A DNA stretch of 64,000 nt from Pelobates cultripes (GCA_933207985.1 OW240914.1:137401409-137465408); one strand, 5' to 3'; shown: positions 42,055 to 54,260, counted from the stretch's first letter. A program made the numbers and translations. Notes: generated by a model from the letters alone, not told the origin.

Positions 42055-42600
42055 TGGCATGAATTCATACTCAATTGGAAATATACGAACGCCTGCTTCT
42101 TTTTGTTGCCGAACAGCTAGGAGAGCGCCGTTCGGTAGTTTAGTTCCCACGAACACTGGGAACAATCGCTCCGTTCGGGTGTGTTTTTCGTTTTTTGGTT
42201 TTTTTTGTCTTTTTCGAAATTGCGGTCGGTTAACTAAGACTTCCATACTTTTTGAGAACCCCTGAACCGATCTGGGTGAAATTTGAATATGTTGGTCTCC
42301 CAGATCGGGGCTATAAGGGGACATTTGTGGGGATACCTTGTATGTAAAGGGGTGTTCTAAGTTTTGGGGAAATTGTGTGCCGTTTGCCTGGAGATAATTG
42401 GGTTATTCCTTAATTTATCTCATTATCTCCCAGGCAGAGGAAGGGAGGGTTTTACTGTAAATCGGTATTATGATTGGTTGTCACTTTTGTTTACTATGGG
42501 AGGTCCTCTTGCAGGAGGATTTCCATAAAAGCAAGTGTGGCGTCAATAAAGCTCATTCCTGTTGTACCCTTCATGAAGTCTAGGCTCATGCTTGGGTAAC
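42055..42600 (+). repeat. Solo-LTR-like sequence
   Basis: It shares with 55530-55935 the opening ACATGTGGC, CTGAACCGATCTGGGTG, CAGATCGGGGCTAT, a TATA-like CATAAAAGCAAG (42526), CAATAAAGCTCATTCCTGTT with a polyadenylation signal (42543), and TGTACCCTTCATGAAGTC. This is the U3-R-U5 order of an LTR. No internal region follows. Confidence 0.55.
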
Positions 42601-43624
42601 CTTTTATTTGCTGGGGAGATTCGTCTGGGAAGCTGCATTCATCTCTACTATTCCTCTACACCCTAACTGCAGCTATAGTCACTTATGCTCAGCTATTGGG
42701 AAAGGAATAGAAGAACTCAGTACCATAACTACTGACGTTCTTAACAATGAGGACTTATGTTTCCATCATGTTGTGTGTTGGCTGACTATAGCATATAAGT
42801 GGGGAAGCATGAGCATTTGAAATGGCTCTTAAAGTGATCTGTACCCAGTTGAGGTGTACTCCACAATGCTACTCCACCAGACTCCCTGATTGCACAGTGT
42901 CTCTTTTAAGTGCCTACTAGAGCTTTCAATATGTTTATTAATGAATTACAGGTTTCCAACTGAAGTCAGTAAGGTCCCACACTATTTTGGTCTTTATACA
43001 ATATTTTGTAGATCTATTCTATGTGGTTATATGTTAAGGTTTTAGAGGAATCCTTTTTATCTACGAATCCTGTCAGTTAAATAATGAATAATTACCATTT
43101 TTCGATTTTATGTGTGGAATGCTTGCACTGCACTTTATAGGTGAGTGTGCTAGTTGAGTAAGGTCCCAACTTGACCTGATTTCAAAATTAATTGATCTAA
43201 ACCCTGAACAATACAATTATGGGTTTAGTGGAAAAGAGCCCTTGAAAGGGTATTCTAGATGTGTTCTGGAGAAGTCATACACCCACCTCATGCAATAAAA
43301 AGAAAAAATTAATAGTCTACTACCCTGGAACTTCAATTCCCCATGTGCACTGAGCACTTGAATCAGTGCTATTTCTTTGAAGCATTGAGCTCCCTCTGGA
43401 GCCAGAAAATGAATATATCAGCAAATTGTATCCAGCACAAAGATGGGGTTTGTTATCTGTACTTTGTACACAATTATGATGGCTCTACAGAAAGTGCTAT
43501 CAATGTAATGAGGCAGAGATGAATCTACTGCACGCAAAGAGCAATAGGAAGATAGAGATAGAGAGATGCCCTGACCTACTAAAAAGATTACTATAACAGT
43601 TCTTCTCTTACATCAGTATCTACA
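42601..43624. other. Unassigned sequence
   Basis: No coding or repeat signature that I can support. Confidence 0.35.
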
Positions 43625-44300
43625 GGTGATACTCGAAAAATTAGAATATCGTGCAAAAGTTCATTTATTTTAGTAATGGAACGTAAAATGGGAAACTAAT
43701 ATATGAGATAGGCGCATTACATGCAAAGCAAGATAGTTCAAGCCGTGATTTGTCATAAGTGCGATGATTGTGGCTTACAGCTCATGAAAACCCCAAATCC
43801 ACAATCTCATTAAATTAGAATATTGTGAAAAGGTGCAATATTCTAGGATCACAGTGTCCCACTCTAATCAGCTAAGTAAGCCATAAAACCTGCAAAGGGT
43901 TTCTGAGCCTTTAAATGGTCTCTCAGTCTGGTTCAGTAGGAATCACAATCATGGGGAAGACTGCTGACCTAAAAGTTGTGCAGAAAACCATCATTGACAC
44001 CCTCCATACGGAGGGAAATCCTCAAAAGGTAATTGCAAAGGAAGTTGGAAAGTGCTGTATCAAAGCACATTAATAGAAAGTTATGTGGAAGGGAAAAGTG
44101 TGGAAGAAAAAGATGCACACGCAGCAGGGATGACCGCAGCCTGGAGAGGATTGTCAGGAAAAGGCCATTCAAATGTGTTGGGGACTTTCACAAGAAGTGG
44201 ACTGAGGCTGGAGTCAGTGCATCAAGAGCCACCACACACAGACGGATCCTGGACATGGGCTTCAGATGTCGTATTCCTCTTGTCAAGCCGGACTCCTGAT
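43625..44300 (+). pseudogene. 5' part of a Tc1-like transposon
   Basis: The terminal-type sequence CAGGTGATACTCGAAAAATT (43624) is followed at 43951 by MGKTADLKVVQKTIIDTLH, then EGNPQKVIAKEVGK. After a frame change it continues AVSKHINRKLCGREKCGRKR, DDRSLERIVRK and SRATTHRRILDMGFRCRIPL. These are the paired-like DNA-binding domains of a Tc1 transposase. The catalytic DDE part is missing: sequence changes near 44300. It is unlike the DD37E element at 15 kb. Confidence 0.75.
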
Positions 44301-44935
44301 GTGCCTAAGATCCGTATGCCGTGTACAATTGGGAAGTATGCTGAGTTTCTGATACGGAAAGCATCAATCCTATACTTGGGGAAGACCAGACCGCTTTTGC
44401 TGTGCCCTGAGGCTTTGCAGAGGCCATCTCTGTTCTGGAACTGTGCTCTACCCTTAGTGGGCATCGGATAAACAGAGACTATGGATTAGGCGCTGGAAGG
44501 AATGTGACCACTCACCTATCCTCTCCCCACGTTGTCTGCTGACACAGCTCTGTCCCAACTTCGAAATCACTTTTACACTCACTCGGTAACTGCTGCCCTC
44601 TCTTAATACCCCACACACCTGGGGGCCTCCTACGGGACTCACGCTACCCAGTTAAGCATCCATGTATCTCAATACTTCAATCTCTACCTTCTAATCTATT
44701 TTACGTTAACTAAGTGTCTATGTGATCATAGCTCCTGTTTTAATGGCTCTTTTATTGTTTTTAATAATACTGATCATACATAATCGTCTTCTAGATTCAT
44801 CCTGTCTACTTGTAAAAAATGTGCAGCTAACTCTTGATACTGTTGCTTTGATATGCCTGTTACTGCTATCGTGGCACTACAGGCTTGTTTGTAATCCATA
44901 TTGCACAAAAAATAAAGATTTTAAAAAATAAATAC
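44301..44935 (+). other. Retroposon-like 3' end, family uncertain
   Basis: The stretch ends AAAAAATAAAGATTTTAAAAA at about 44905-44930, like the tail at 40020-40088. Short frames (for example 44052-44471) show no motif I can name. Confidence 0.35.
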
Positions 44936-45950
44936 AGGAGATGGATATTAAATGGTGATAGGTGGAAGAGCAGAAATACTTATAGGCCACTCTTCCATAT
45001 TTCACTACTGTAACGGGGAGAGAAAAGGGAAGGCATTTTGAATAGAAGTTATAAGGCTATGTCTCCAAAGAATGACCTAGAGTCTTTGTAGTTGCACCAC
45101 TAGTAAGAACACTCAGAAATAGTATGTGCCAGAGGCAGGCACCCTGCTGGCTCTGCTATAGCTTCTCCGATACACTGACAGTTTATGGAGGATTATACTC
45201 ATCAACAGCCTGAGTATTGCAGGTCTGCTTCCTAAATAGGTATAGCAGCATGACAATTAGTCCTACAAAATACACAGCCGCTGTCCACACATGGCTGGAT
45301 TAAGGACTTTATGGGTCTAATGAGAGAAATTGAATTTCTTCTCATGGTAGCTGTTGTGTAGTCTGTGTGATATATTGCAATCCTACTGCTTGTCCACGTG
45401 TCCTCTCGATACATTTTCCTGTGTGATTGCCTGTCTTAGATGCTGTGCACGCAACAGAAATAAAACATTTTTAAAAAGTTCACAAGATAAATGTAAGCAA
45501 TGGAGCATCTGTGTAGCAGCATAAACTAATTTCATAATAAATAAATGAAAGGGGGAAAAAAAATTTATATTGCAGATGCTTTGGGCCTATTGCAAACATG
45601 GGCCAGGAGCTGCTGTTTCAATATCTATTATGTTAATCTGACCCTACATCCATGAACTAATTTTATTCCTTTCTTCCTTCTATTAAAGTACCGTAGGTAC
45701 TATTGTAAGTGATTTATATTTGGATATATTTTTATTTAGTACACTGTACAAATATACAATTGTTCCCAGTGAGAGATAAGCTTACTGTATATGTGCAGTT
45801 TGTTTTATTTTAATTTATTTAATTGCATTTGATTGTATTATTTCCTGAGTTATATAACAATTTGTAAACATCTTAGTGAATAGTCCCCTTTTAGTTCGAT
45901 TCAAGTAGGAAATGGCATCTATTATGTATGGTAATATGCCTGGTTAAGAT
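44936..45950. other. Unassigned AT-rich sequence
   Basis: Nothing recognised. Confidence 0.35.
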
Positions 45951-46330
45951 AACCAATCACAAGGCAGAATTCACAGACCTTTTGGGCAGCCACGCCCCCT
46001 TTTTATGCCTTTTATGAGACTGTGATGGACAAGTGGGCGGATCTGATGATGCCGAGCACGTCGGCGAAACGCGTAATCACGCTCTAACGTCATTACGTTC
46101 AACGGCCGTAAGCCCCGCCTCCCGGAACAAGTGAAAGTGCATACAGCCCCTGAAGCCTGGAGATAATCGGCACAAGTATTTGGGACTTAAGTACACTTGT
46201 CAGGAGGAGACATGTAAAGAGGACTTACACTCCTGACAACTGCTTTTAACTATTGGAGTGTTTAATAAAGGATTTTTATTTTCATCACAGCCTAAAGCCT
46301 CTATATACATTACCTGAGATGCCAACACAG
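45951..46330 (+). repeat. Dispersed repeat with hammerhead-like motif
   Basis: The motif (46037-46082) is followed by CCCGCCTCCCGGAACAAGTG, TTTAATAAAGGATTTTTATT (46260-46279) and CTCTATATACATTACCTGAG, the same order as the repeats at 14.4 and 34.8 kb. Confidence 0.5.
46037..46082 (+). ncRNA. Hammerhead-ribozyme-like motif with exact CTGATGA core
   Basis: Stem I GCGGAT (46037-46042) pairs with ATC and CGC across a single bulged A (46076-46082). The core CTGATGA (46043-46049) is canonical, then an extra T. Stem II is GCCG with CGGC around a 7-nt loop; GAAA (46066-46069) and CGCGTA follow (GTA triplet). Confidence 0.55.
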
Positions 46331-46784
46331 TTCAGAGCAGATTTAATTGCTCTACTCTTGTGAGTGTTTACGATCTATATTCACAATATTTATTGTTAAT
46401 GCATATTGCCCTATGAGTTTTGTTTTTGATTTTTCTTTTGAGAATTGCACTGAAGTTCTGACAGAAGAAATTTCAAGCATTTCTTAAAAGTGAGGTATTA
46501 ACATTTTGTCCTTACTTTGCAAATATCAGTGGGGTTTTTATCACTAGTGCACTGTAACACTATTGTTTTTTTTTGTATTAGCACAATTCACTCCTGTTAC
46601 TACAAATGTATGTGGTATTCATATTATTCAGCAATTGATTTATAGTTTTAAATGCACAGTGCACTTTATTTTTTGTCGTTTATGTGAATGTTATCCACTT
46701 GTATATGGTATTTATATTATTCATTAATTGCTTTTGGTCTTAAAGGCACATCGCACTGTATTTTTTGTTTTTTTATGGACTTGA
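46331..46784. other. Unassigned AT-rich sequence
   Basis: Two copies of a 'GCACAGTGCACTTTATTTTTTG'-like string (about 46654 and 46746) suggest a local duplication of about 90 bp. Otherwise nothing. Confidence 0.35.
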
Positions 46785-47165
46785 CAAGACCTCTAAATTT
46801 GTCCTGTGGTATCTGGCACTAAAACATTAGCAGAAGATCCTTTTAATTTCTGCAAGTTGCAAGATGGGGCCTTCATGGGTCGGATTTGTTGTTCCAGCAG
46901 ATCCAAAATTGCCCAGAGCATGACACTGCCTCCGCTTTCCGACCTTCTTTCTATAGTGCATCTTGCTGCCATCTCTTCCCCAGGTAAATCATACATATGG
47001 CCATCCACCTCATTTAAAAGAAAATGTGATGCATCAGACCAGGCATTGCTCTATGGTACGGTTCTGATGCTCACGTCTCCATAGAATGCAGCTACGCAGT
47101 GCCATATGCATCAATCTGCTATGTACTGTGCATTCTGACACCTTTATATCATGGCCAATATGATT
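46785..47165 (-). pseudogene. Internally deleted Tc1-like transposase remnant
   Basis: The minus strand reads KVSECTVHSTL, then after frame changes HFLLNEVDGHMYDLPGEEMA, SGGSVMLWAI, and straight on to LLEQQIRPMKAPSCNLQKLK and VLVPDTTGQI. In intact Tc1-like proteins about 100 residues, including the second catalytic D and the E, lie between MLWA and the QIR-x-M-x-APP-x-NLQ block. They are missing here, so it is an internal-deletion derivative. Confidence 0.65.
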
Positions 47166-47684
47166 ATTTTTTTAGCGATTGCAGCTACAGCTTCTCTGTG
47201 TGAGCACAGTAGCCTAATGCCAATAGGCAGGGCCGGCCTTAGGACATTAGGCGCTCAGTAAGACAGTCACACACACAGTTACAGGCAGACAGTCACACAT
47301 GCTCAGTTAAAAGCAGATAGTCACGCATACAGGCACACAACGGCATAGCTACAGTGACATACACAATTGGAGTCACCCACAGTTACAGTCACACTGGCAG
47401 GCACACAGGCAGTCACACACACAAATACAGGCAAACAGCCACACATAGGCAGTCACACAGGCAGTCAGTCACACAGACAGTGTCAATCACGCAGGCAGGC
47501 AAACAGTCACACACACAGGCAGACAGTCACACATACAAACACACAGACTTACCTCTTTCCATTATGGCTGCAAGAGGAAGTAGATGCAGTTGGTTGTTGG
47601 GGAAGCAGGGACTCCTTCCTTCTTCCCTCTTCCTGTGCAGCAGTTACCTCTGCCTCACAATAAGCCCCGCCCCCGCTGTCTCTC

Positions 47685-47687
<3 letters not shown>

Positions 47688-47777
<90 letters not shown>
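47688..47777. repeat. (TA)n tract, about 90 bp
   Basis: Uninterrupted TA repeats. Confidence 0.95.
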
Positions 47778-47783
<6 letters not shown>

Positions 47784-47864
47784 CAAAAATAGTTCCTGCA
47801 CTCACGCTGAAATGTCCCTTTGTGACCGGGTGCCAACCATGCATAGCCCAAAGAATACAAAAAT

Positions 47865-48224
<360 letters not shown>

Positions 48225-48383
48225 CCAGGTGGAGAATAATGAAATCCTCCACCCGGGACCTGTTTTAGCTCCCCTGCTCTCCTGTCACCCGGCCATGTGT
48301 GAGCTGTGTCGGCTGTATGGCGCCCCCTGCTCCATGGCGCCCTGTGCAGCCGCACAGCTCGCACACCCCTAAGACCGACCCTG

Positions 48384-48970
48384 TCGGACACTAATTTTAA
48401 CATGGGTGGGCCACAGTAGAGCATGAATTGAGGAGAGTCTATGGAAACAATTTAAGCAGTAAGTCTTGCGGTTAGCGTGTTTATCTCCCATGTTAAAATT
48501 TGTGTAGGACCCGCCGATATTGGGGTACTGTGACCTAGTGGAGGGCTTAACACAATATAGCCATGTGGTGTAATTTAATCCCTATATTTGTTTGCCAAGA
48601 TAGGTGATTTTAAGTAGCCTTATAAGAATTCAAACAGTTTTTTGCCTATATGCACTGTTCCCTAATCTATATTTTCTACTGCATGCAATAGCAGGAAAAC
48701 AGCAGGATCCATAACTTGCTATTTGGTTCATTGCCAGCTTTTTATTCAGGTTCTGGCTCAGCCATTTCTTGGGATATTTATAGCAGCTGATCAGTCAGAA
48801 GGATGGGGGAGGACACACAAACACTTCCGCAGAACCTCACCCTCCTATAAAACATTTCTATTTGAACCTCTTCATACACCATAACACCTCAGTATTGATG
48901 GGGGACATAGAGACAAGAGTCTCACCCTGGCCTGTACTTAGGGTTATAGCATGGCTCATTCCTAAAAAAC
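48384..48970. other. Unassigned sequence
   Basis: Nothing recognised. Confidence 0.35.
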
Positions 48971-48974
48971 TAAA

Positions 48975-49225
48975 TTATAAACACTTTTGGTTTTGCCCCC
49001 ATTTTTCATGAGCTGAACTCAAAGACTTACACCAAAGGCTTATTTCTCTCAAATATTATTCACAAATCTGTCTAAATCTGTGTTAGTGAGCAGATTTAGA
49101 CAGTATTGTGAATAATATTTGAGAAAAATAGACCTTTTTTATACATAGAAAAAGTCTTAGATCTTTGAGTTCAGCTCATGAAAAATGGGGGCAAAAACAA
49201 GTGTTGCGTCTATAATTTTGGTGTG
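48975..49225. repeat. Palindromic Tc1-type MITE ('CACTTTTGGTTTTGCCCCCA')
   Basis: The left arm ATTATAAACACTTTTGGTTT, then GCCCCCATTTTTCATGAGCT, is mirrored by AGCTCATGAAAAATGGGGGC, then AACAAGTGTTGCGTCTATAAT. The centre is about AAATCTGTGTTAGTGAGCAGATTT. This is a widely distributed vertebrate MITE type that I recognise by pattern. Confidence 0.75.
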
Positions 49226-49317
49226 TGTGTATTTACTGTAACCTTGGCACTCACCCCTTTTTAACAATTTTTCCAATACTCTTGACTTGGTGCAACAAGC
49301 ATACCAATATATATTCC

Positions 49318-49545
49318 ACAGATTGAGAAGTGCACTCGAAGGTCTTTTAAAGTGATTCCTTTATTGTGATTAGTACATCAAAGAACTATCTGTCCTGATC
49401 TACGTTTCGACCCCTAAGAGTCTTGAAAATGACCCTCGGGGTCGAAACGTTGATCGGGACAGATAGTTCTTTGATGTACTAATCACAATAAAGAAATCCC
49501 ATTAAAAGACCTTCGAGTGCACCTCTCAATCTGTGGAATAATATA
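49318..49545. repeat. Palindrome with GAAACGTTGATC boxes
   Basis: Arms of about 100 bp (CACAGATTGAGAAGTGCACTC to its near-complement GAGTGCACCTCTCAATCTGTG) enclose two opposed hammerhead-like motifs around 49410-49425. The order motif, CACAATAAAG, GAGTGCAC matches the palindromes at 38.6 and 48.0 kb. Confidence 0.85.
49420..49454 (+). ncRNA. Hammerhead-ribozyme-like motif, degenerate core
   Basis: Stem I GTC pairs with GAT; core TTGAAAA plus an extra T; stem II GACCC with GGGTC around TCG; then GAAA and CGTT. The core lacks the conserved C and one G, so activity is unlikely. Confidence 0.35.
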
Positions 49546-50613
49546 TATATCATAGGATTGTAAATTCTAATCATACAATAGGATTATATCTTAGTCTACA
49601 AGAAGGGCCATTGTATATTAATGTAAAAGAACTTTAAGCCTATCAGAGCAGTAAGCATTTTTCTCCTCTATATGTTTGCATGTAATAAAATAATCATACA
49701 TGTGAATGACACATTTTACTGGCATTCTATAGCCATGACATTTCCTGTACAGAGGTAATTTGTGTAGATGAACGAGGCAGCTCTGCATATAAGAATCCAA
49801 CGAGCATACAGCTTGACCGTATCCCTACCTCAGCTATGTCTGTAGGTCAGAAAAAAGCAACCGACAGAACAGAACACGCTTAACTCCTTCATGAGAGAGG
49901 GTTCTGGAGTTTCTATGTATTAATACCTTACGCAGTTGTAAATTTATTTTCTGTTTATTTGTTCCTCTGTAATTTCATGCATCTCATTAAAATTGATATT
50001 GCTTGCACGCACACCAAAATACATGCATACAGACATTGTACACATGCAGAGACATTGACACCCACTGACAACATATAACTTCTGAAAGACATCCATACAT
50101 GTAGACACCGTGGCATTGCATAAATAAATATTCACACACGTGAAATGATTTCACACACACAGCACTCACAGATATTGAATATATACATTTAAGGAGCATT
50201 CTAAGCTCTATAACCATTAAGGCCACTGTAGTAGTTTTCGTGCCATTAGCCGTTCTGATGATCCGAAAACTTGCACAAAACGAATACTGTAACTAAAGTG
50301 TAATCTGAATGTTTATCTTAGCTGTATGGAGGGGACAGGAAGCAGCACCGAAGAGACCTAGGTAATTATCTAACTATTCAGAGTTAGCAACCACTTACTC
50401 TTGGTTGCCAACTGTATCTTTGTTCTAACAAAAATTAAGCCTGGAACCCATCCTTCATTACCTGGCAACCAGACCAGGCCTCTCGCTGTATTACAGCAAG
50501 AGGCACACGAAGAGTCAGAGCATGGAGGGAGAGAGCCTGGCAGAATAGCAGCCCAATCCCTTTAGCTGCAGCCTGCTCCCACTAGACTCCAGAGAAGCCA
50601 CCCTCCTGCATAG
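49546..50613. other. Unassigned sequence
   Basis: No coding or repeat family recognised. Its end (AAAATATACGGAAAC, 50614-50628) was duplicated by the LINE insertion. Confidence 0.4.
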
Positions 50614-50628
50614 AAAATATACGGAAAC

Positions 50629-52584
50629 CACCTTTGTCCTAAATTACGAACCACTCATCCAATCTATCTCAAAAGACCTACAAGCGTGGAATAAACCACA
50701 ATACTCCTGGCTATGCAGGATTAATATCTTAAAAATGAATACCCTCCCTAAGATCCTATATCTATTCCAAACCCTACCCATAGCTATACCCAAGATATTC
50801 TTTATTAAACTAAGGACACTGTTTACAACCTTCATATGGGCTCATAAACAGCCGAGGATCAGATATGAAATCCTCACCAGACATAAATCTCAAGGTGGAT
50901 TGAGTCTACCACATCTTGAACATTACTACGAAGCAACGGTCCTATCACGTATATATGAATGGTCGACTCACCCCCCAACACGTCAGTGGATAAAGCTGGA
51001 AAGCTCCATTTTTAACTCCCCCATACATACAATCCCGTGGCAGCAATCAACCTTATCAACACTCCTCCCCAACCACACTAAACATCCGACGATCCGACCC
51101 ACGCTCCTCACCTGGTCGCGTATCCGTAATTCGGCTAATCTGTCCCCCCACCCATCCCCCCTATACCCCATTACCCATAACCCACTCTTCGCCCCAGGCA
51201 TGACTGCCAAGCCGTACCTCACCTTACAGAACACACCAGATGGGACGTACCTCCAACTTAGCACCCTATTGGAAGGCCACCGCATTCGCCCCCTCTCCAA
51301 CCTGACAAGACTAGACACTCACACGCCAATGCAATACTTTCTCTATGCCCAGGTGACCCACTTCATCAGGGACAACCCTATCCTGTACAGAGGTGCTCGC
51401 GCGCTCTCAAACTTCAAAGTACATTGTAAAACGAGTAATGTTAAAACAAAACTACTATCGACATTCTATAAACTCCGCGGCTTGGAAGCCGCTACGGCAT
51501 TACCGCCTTTCACGGACTCATGGGCCAAAGACCTAAACACCCAAATTACAAACCCCCAATGGAACACTATTTTCCGTCAAACGCACGCCACCTCGATATG
51601 TACCGCGATCCAGGAGGGTAACTACAAGAGAATTGCCAGATGGCACTACTCACCATCCAAAATACACAGCCTATTCCCAAACACACATGACATATGCTGG
51701 AAATGCACCCAAAGGGGAGCCTCACTAGCTCATACCTGGTGGACCTGCCCATTACTCCAGAAATACTGGAACAATATAGTGAAAATGCTCAAAACAATTA
51801 CGGGAATCCAAGTGCCAATTACCCCACAGGCGCTACTATTCCTGATCCTCCCAAGCCCTTTGCCCAAATCGCATCATATCCTCCTCACCCACCTTATAAC
51901 TGCAGCCAATCTACTCATTCCTGTCAAATGGAAAAACCCCAACGCCCCATCAATTAGAGAATGGATCGCCAAAGTAGAGACAATCAGAACCATGGAGGAA
52001 ATCCACGGCTCTATCGCCCACAAACTATCACTTTTTCAGGATGTCTGGGACCCATGGGTCAGATTTATAAAAGATACACAAGCGATAAATGATAAATAAA
52101 GGACGAACAAAATAGGTATACGACACACAAGGAGGAACACATATGTCAACCCCCCGCACACCCTGACCTTAGGGAATGACCCTTCCCAATGACATACACA
52201 CAAACGGTTACTGGGAAGACCCCTCCCAGCCCACCCGTGACCAACGTAGGTACCTGACCCCGAGACTCATAGCTCAGCTTCCTCCAACATGTTATGGTTC
52301 TGCCCGACTGTAGTTCTAACATGAACATATATTACTGGTGAACATGGAATGAACACGGAATAAACACAAAACTGATGAGACGATAGGTGTTATACGTAAA
52401 CTGTCTGTCACAGGGAACACACTGCAACAGTACCTCAAAGTTTTATGTATCGAAATGACTCCAATGTATCCCACCAATATATGGTTATCTATACCCCGTT
52501 TCGAGCCTGATGTAGCTGATGTGGCAATGCAGGCACTGTTGTACCTTTGACCTAACTGCCAATAAAAAAAAAAAAAAACAAAAA
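50629..52584 (+). mobile_element. Young 5'-truncated L1/Tx1-type LINE
   Basis: The 15-bp sequence AAAATATACGGAAAC at 50614-50628 is repeated at 52585-52599, after an A-rich tail (52562-52588). The insert holds only the last part of ORF2 and a roughly 480-bp 3' UTR. This is the classic outcome of incomplete target-primed reverse transcription. Confidence 0.9.
50735..52099 (+). CDS. C-terminal third of a LINE ORF2 protein, open for 454 codons
   Basis: It starts just after the RT domain (INILKMNTLPKILYLFQTLP), continues through the conserved GGLSLPHLEHYYEATVLSRI block, and ends with a CCHC knuckle (CWKC, then H and C in LAHTWWTC). KDTQAIND and the stop follow. LINE-related codons extend upstream to about 50641. 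Endonuclease and RT are missing, so no retrotransposition is possible. The long open frame reflects recent insertion. It is clearly related to the older copy at 58.5-62.2 kb (shared MNTLPKILYL and downstream blocks). Confidence 0.85.
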   Translation: MNTLPKILYLFQTLPIAIPKIFFIKLRTLFTTFIWAHKQPRIRYEILTRHKSQGGLSLPHLEHYYEATVLSRIYEWSTHPPTRQWIKLESSIFNSPIHTIPWQQSTLSTLLPNHTKHPTIRPTLLTWSRIRNSANLSPHPSPLYPITHNPLFAPGMTAKPYLTLQNTPDGTYLQLSTLLEGHRIRPLSNLTRLDTHTPMQYFLYAQVTHFIRDNPILYRGARALSNFKVHCKTSNVKTKLLSTFYKLRGLEAATALPPFTDSWAKDLNTQITNPQWNTIFRQTHATSICTAIQEGNYKRIARWHYSPSKIHSLFPNTHDICWKCTQRGASLAHTWWTCPLLQKYWNNIVKMLKTITGIQVPITPQALLFLILPSPLPKSHHILLTHLITAANLLIPVKWKNPNAPSIREWIAKVETIRTMEEIHGSIAHKLSLFQDVWDPWVRFIKDTQAINDK

Positions 52585-52599
52585 AAAATATACGGAAAC

Positions 52600-52919
52600 A
52601 AGCAGTTGGCTAGAAATGGGATTTCTCCCCCCCACTTCATTTATTTTTTTGTCTGTGTGTCTCATTGTGTATAATCTGAGTGTATTTGTGTCTTTATATG
52701 TGATTACACCCATGCATTCATAAACAAACACCACATGCATACTCTGTGACGAAATCCACTTCACCACTGGTTTTTGGAGGGGCCTGTGTAACGGATCGCC
52801 TGGCACAAATCAGACAAGGGGTTCAAAAGTTAGTAAAAAGTCCTTTGTGACTAAATGAAGCATGGCTTTCTGGCCCAAACCAGTTTCAGAGTCTTCTATC
52901 ATGGAGATAAGTAATTCAA
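52600..52919. other. Flanking sequence with LTR-like TGTAACGGATCGCC
   Basis: CCTGTGTAACGGATCGCCTG (52785-52804) recurs at 13984 and may be the outer part of the neighbouring LTR family. Nothing else recognised. Confidence 0.35.
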
Positions 52920-53269
52920 TTATCTCCCAGGACAGACACAAGACTCCATTAAGCACATGGTTGCAAAAAGACACAAAACACTTTAAAATACATAAAGTCA
53001 CATTTTACACATAACACACAGACATTTCACATATACCCAGATAGCTCAGGTCTGAGCGCACATTATTAAGTGAATGGCGCTCGGACCACACAAATACAGT
53101 TTAATCGCCATGGAGCCAAAGTCTTTACAGTCAGTTTCATACGAATGGGCTCCATGGGATTCCTATCTGGGGTATAACACATTCACATAAAGTCTGGTCC
53201 ATAGTCCAAAGGCAAGAGGCGGGCAAGCAGCCCCCTCCAAGGACACATGGCGAGGCCGGTTTTGCCACA
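52920..53269 (-). repeat. 3' LTR
   Basis: About 99% identical to 55080-55429 by eye. Visible differences include TATACCC/TATCCCC, ATGGCGC/ATGTCGC, ACACATGG/ACACGTGG and GTTTTGCC/GTTTCGCC. Confidence 0.8.
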
Positions 53270-53989
53270 TTTCTCCCCTTTACCATCCAAACTAACAGGG
53301 TATCTGACCTCCTGCCGGTCAGTGCCCTGGTTAGTCCAGCAACCCACCCACGAAGCACAAACAGCAATACAGCCCACCCACAATAGCTGGTTACTACACC
53401 TGGATAAAATAGCAACTTGTCCATGTCCAGGTGCCTCACCACAGCTGTGCGGGGGGCTGGTAGACTGCCTTGGTGGGTTGCTGAGTGGGCAGAAACCAGC
53501 GGTACTCTGCCCGGGTGCCAGCGCCACCACTGAAGTAGCCTGGTTGGAGCCTGGTTGGGGGAGGGGGAGACCGACTGTCTCCCCTCTGGATACACTGCTC
53601 TGTGGCTGGGGGACAGGACCGACCGTCCCTACCCCTGGTGCTGCAAGTGCAGAGACTACAGTCCCATCTGCATAGTTGTGGGGCTTAACATCTCCCCTTG
53701 GTGGGTTAGGTTGCCGCTGGAGAGAGGGTGTAACAAGCTCCTCTCTCTGAACTGTAGACTGCCGCTGGGGAGAGGGGGTAACCTGCTCCTCTCCCTGACA
53801 CTCTCTTTGCTGGTGGAGAGAGGGACCAACTGTCTCCCCTTTCAATATTTTGTCCTGCGGCTGGGGTGCGAGACAGATGGTCTCTGCTTCCTGGGGTACA
53901 CACTGCCGCTGGGGAGGAAGGAGGGCACCTTCATCTCCCTGGGGTACACGCTGCCGCTGGGGATGAGGGGTAACAAGCTCCTCTCCCAT
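53183..53989 (-). CDS. LTR element internal frame, tandem-repeat protein, C-terminal part
   Basis: The 268-codon minus-strand frame continues the repeat domain of the upstream frame: units such as QRQCVPQEAETICLAPQPQ and QQRECQGEEQVTPSPQRQ, about 19 residues each. It then passes into a unique tail (TSVVALAPGQSTAGFCPL, WVGCIAVCASWVGCW) and reads into the 3' LTR. It is rich in Gln, Pro, Glu and Gly with a regular Cys. I know no function. It is probably an element-encoded protein rather than a host gene. Confidence 0.45.
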   Translation of the reverse strand: MGEELVTPHPQRQRVPQGDEGALLPPQRQCVPQEAETICLAPQPQDKILKGETVGPSLHQQRECQGEEQVTPSPQRQSTVQREELVTPSLQRQPNPPRGDVKPHNYADGTVVSALAAPGVGTVGPVPQPQSSVSRGETVGLPLPQPGSNQATSVVALAPGQSTAGFCPLSNPPRQSTSPPHSCGEAPGHGQVAILSRCSNQLLWVGCIAVCASWVGCWTNQGTDRQEVRYPVSLDGKGEKCGKTGLAMCPWRGLLARLLPLDYGPDFM

Positions 53990-54260
53990 ACATACTTTCA
54001 GCCGCTGGGGAGAGGGGATAACAAGCTCCTCTCCCTGACACTCTCTCTGCTGTTGGAGAGGGGGACCAACTGTCTCCCCTTTTAATATATTGCCCTGCTG
54101 ATGGGGAGCGAGACTGACTGTCTCCGCTTCCTGCAGGACACACTGCCGCTGGGGAGGAAGGACTGCACCTTCTGCTCCCTGGGGTACACACTACCGCTGG
54201 GGAGGAAGGACTGCACCTTCTGCTCCCTGGGGTACACACTGCCGCTGGAGATCTGGGCCG
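53690..54260 (-). repeat. Coding minisatellite, about 57-bp units
   Basis: About ten variable units with CCGCTGGGGAG, CTCCCTGGGGTACAC and CTCCTCTCCCTGACA alternate. The unit length is near 57 bp, so the reading frame is kept between units. Confidence 0.75.
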
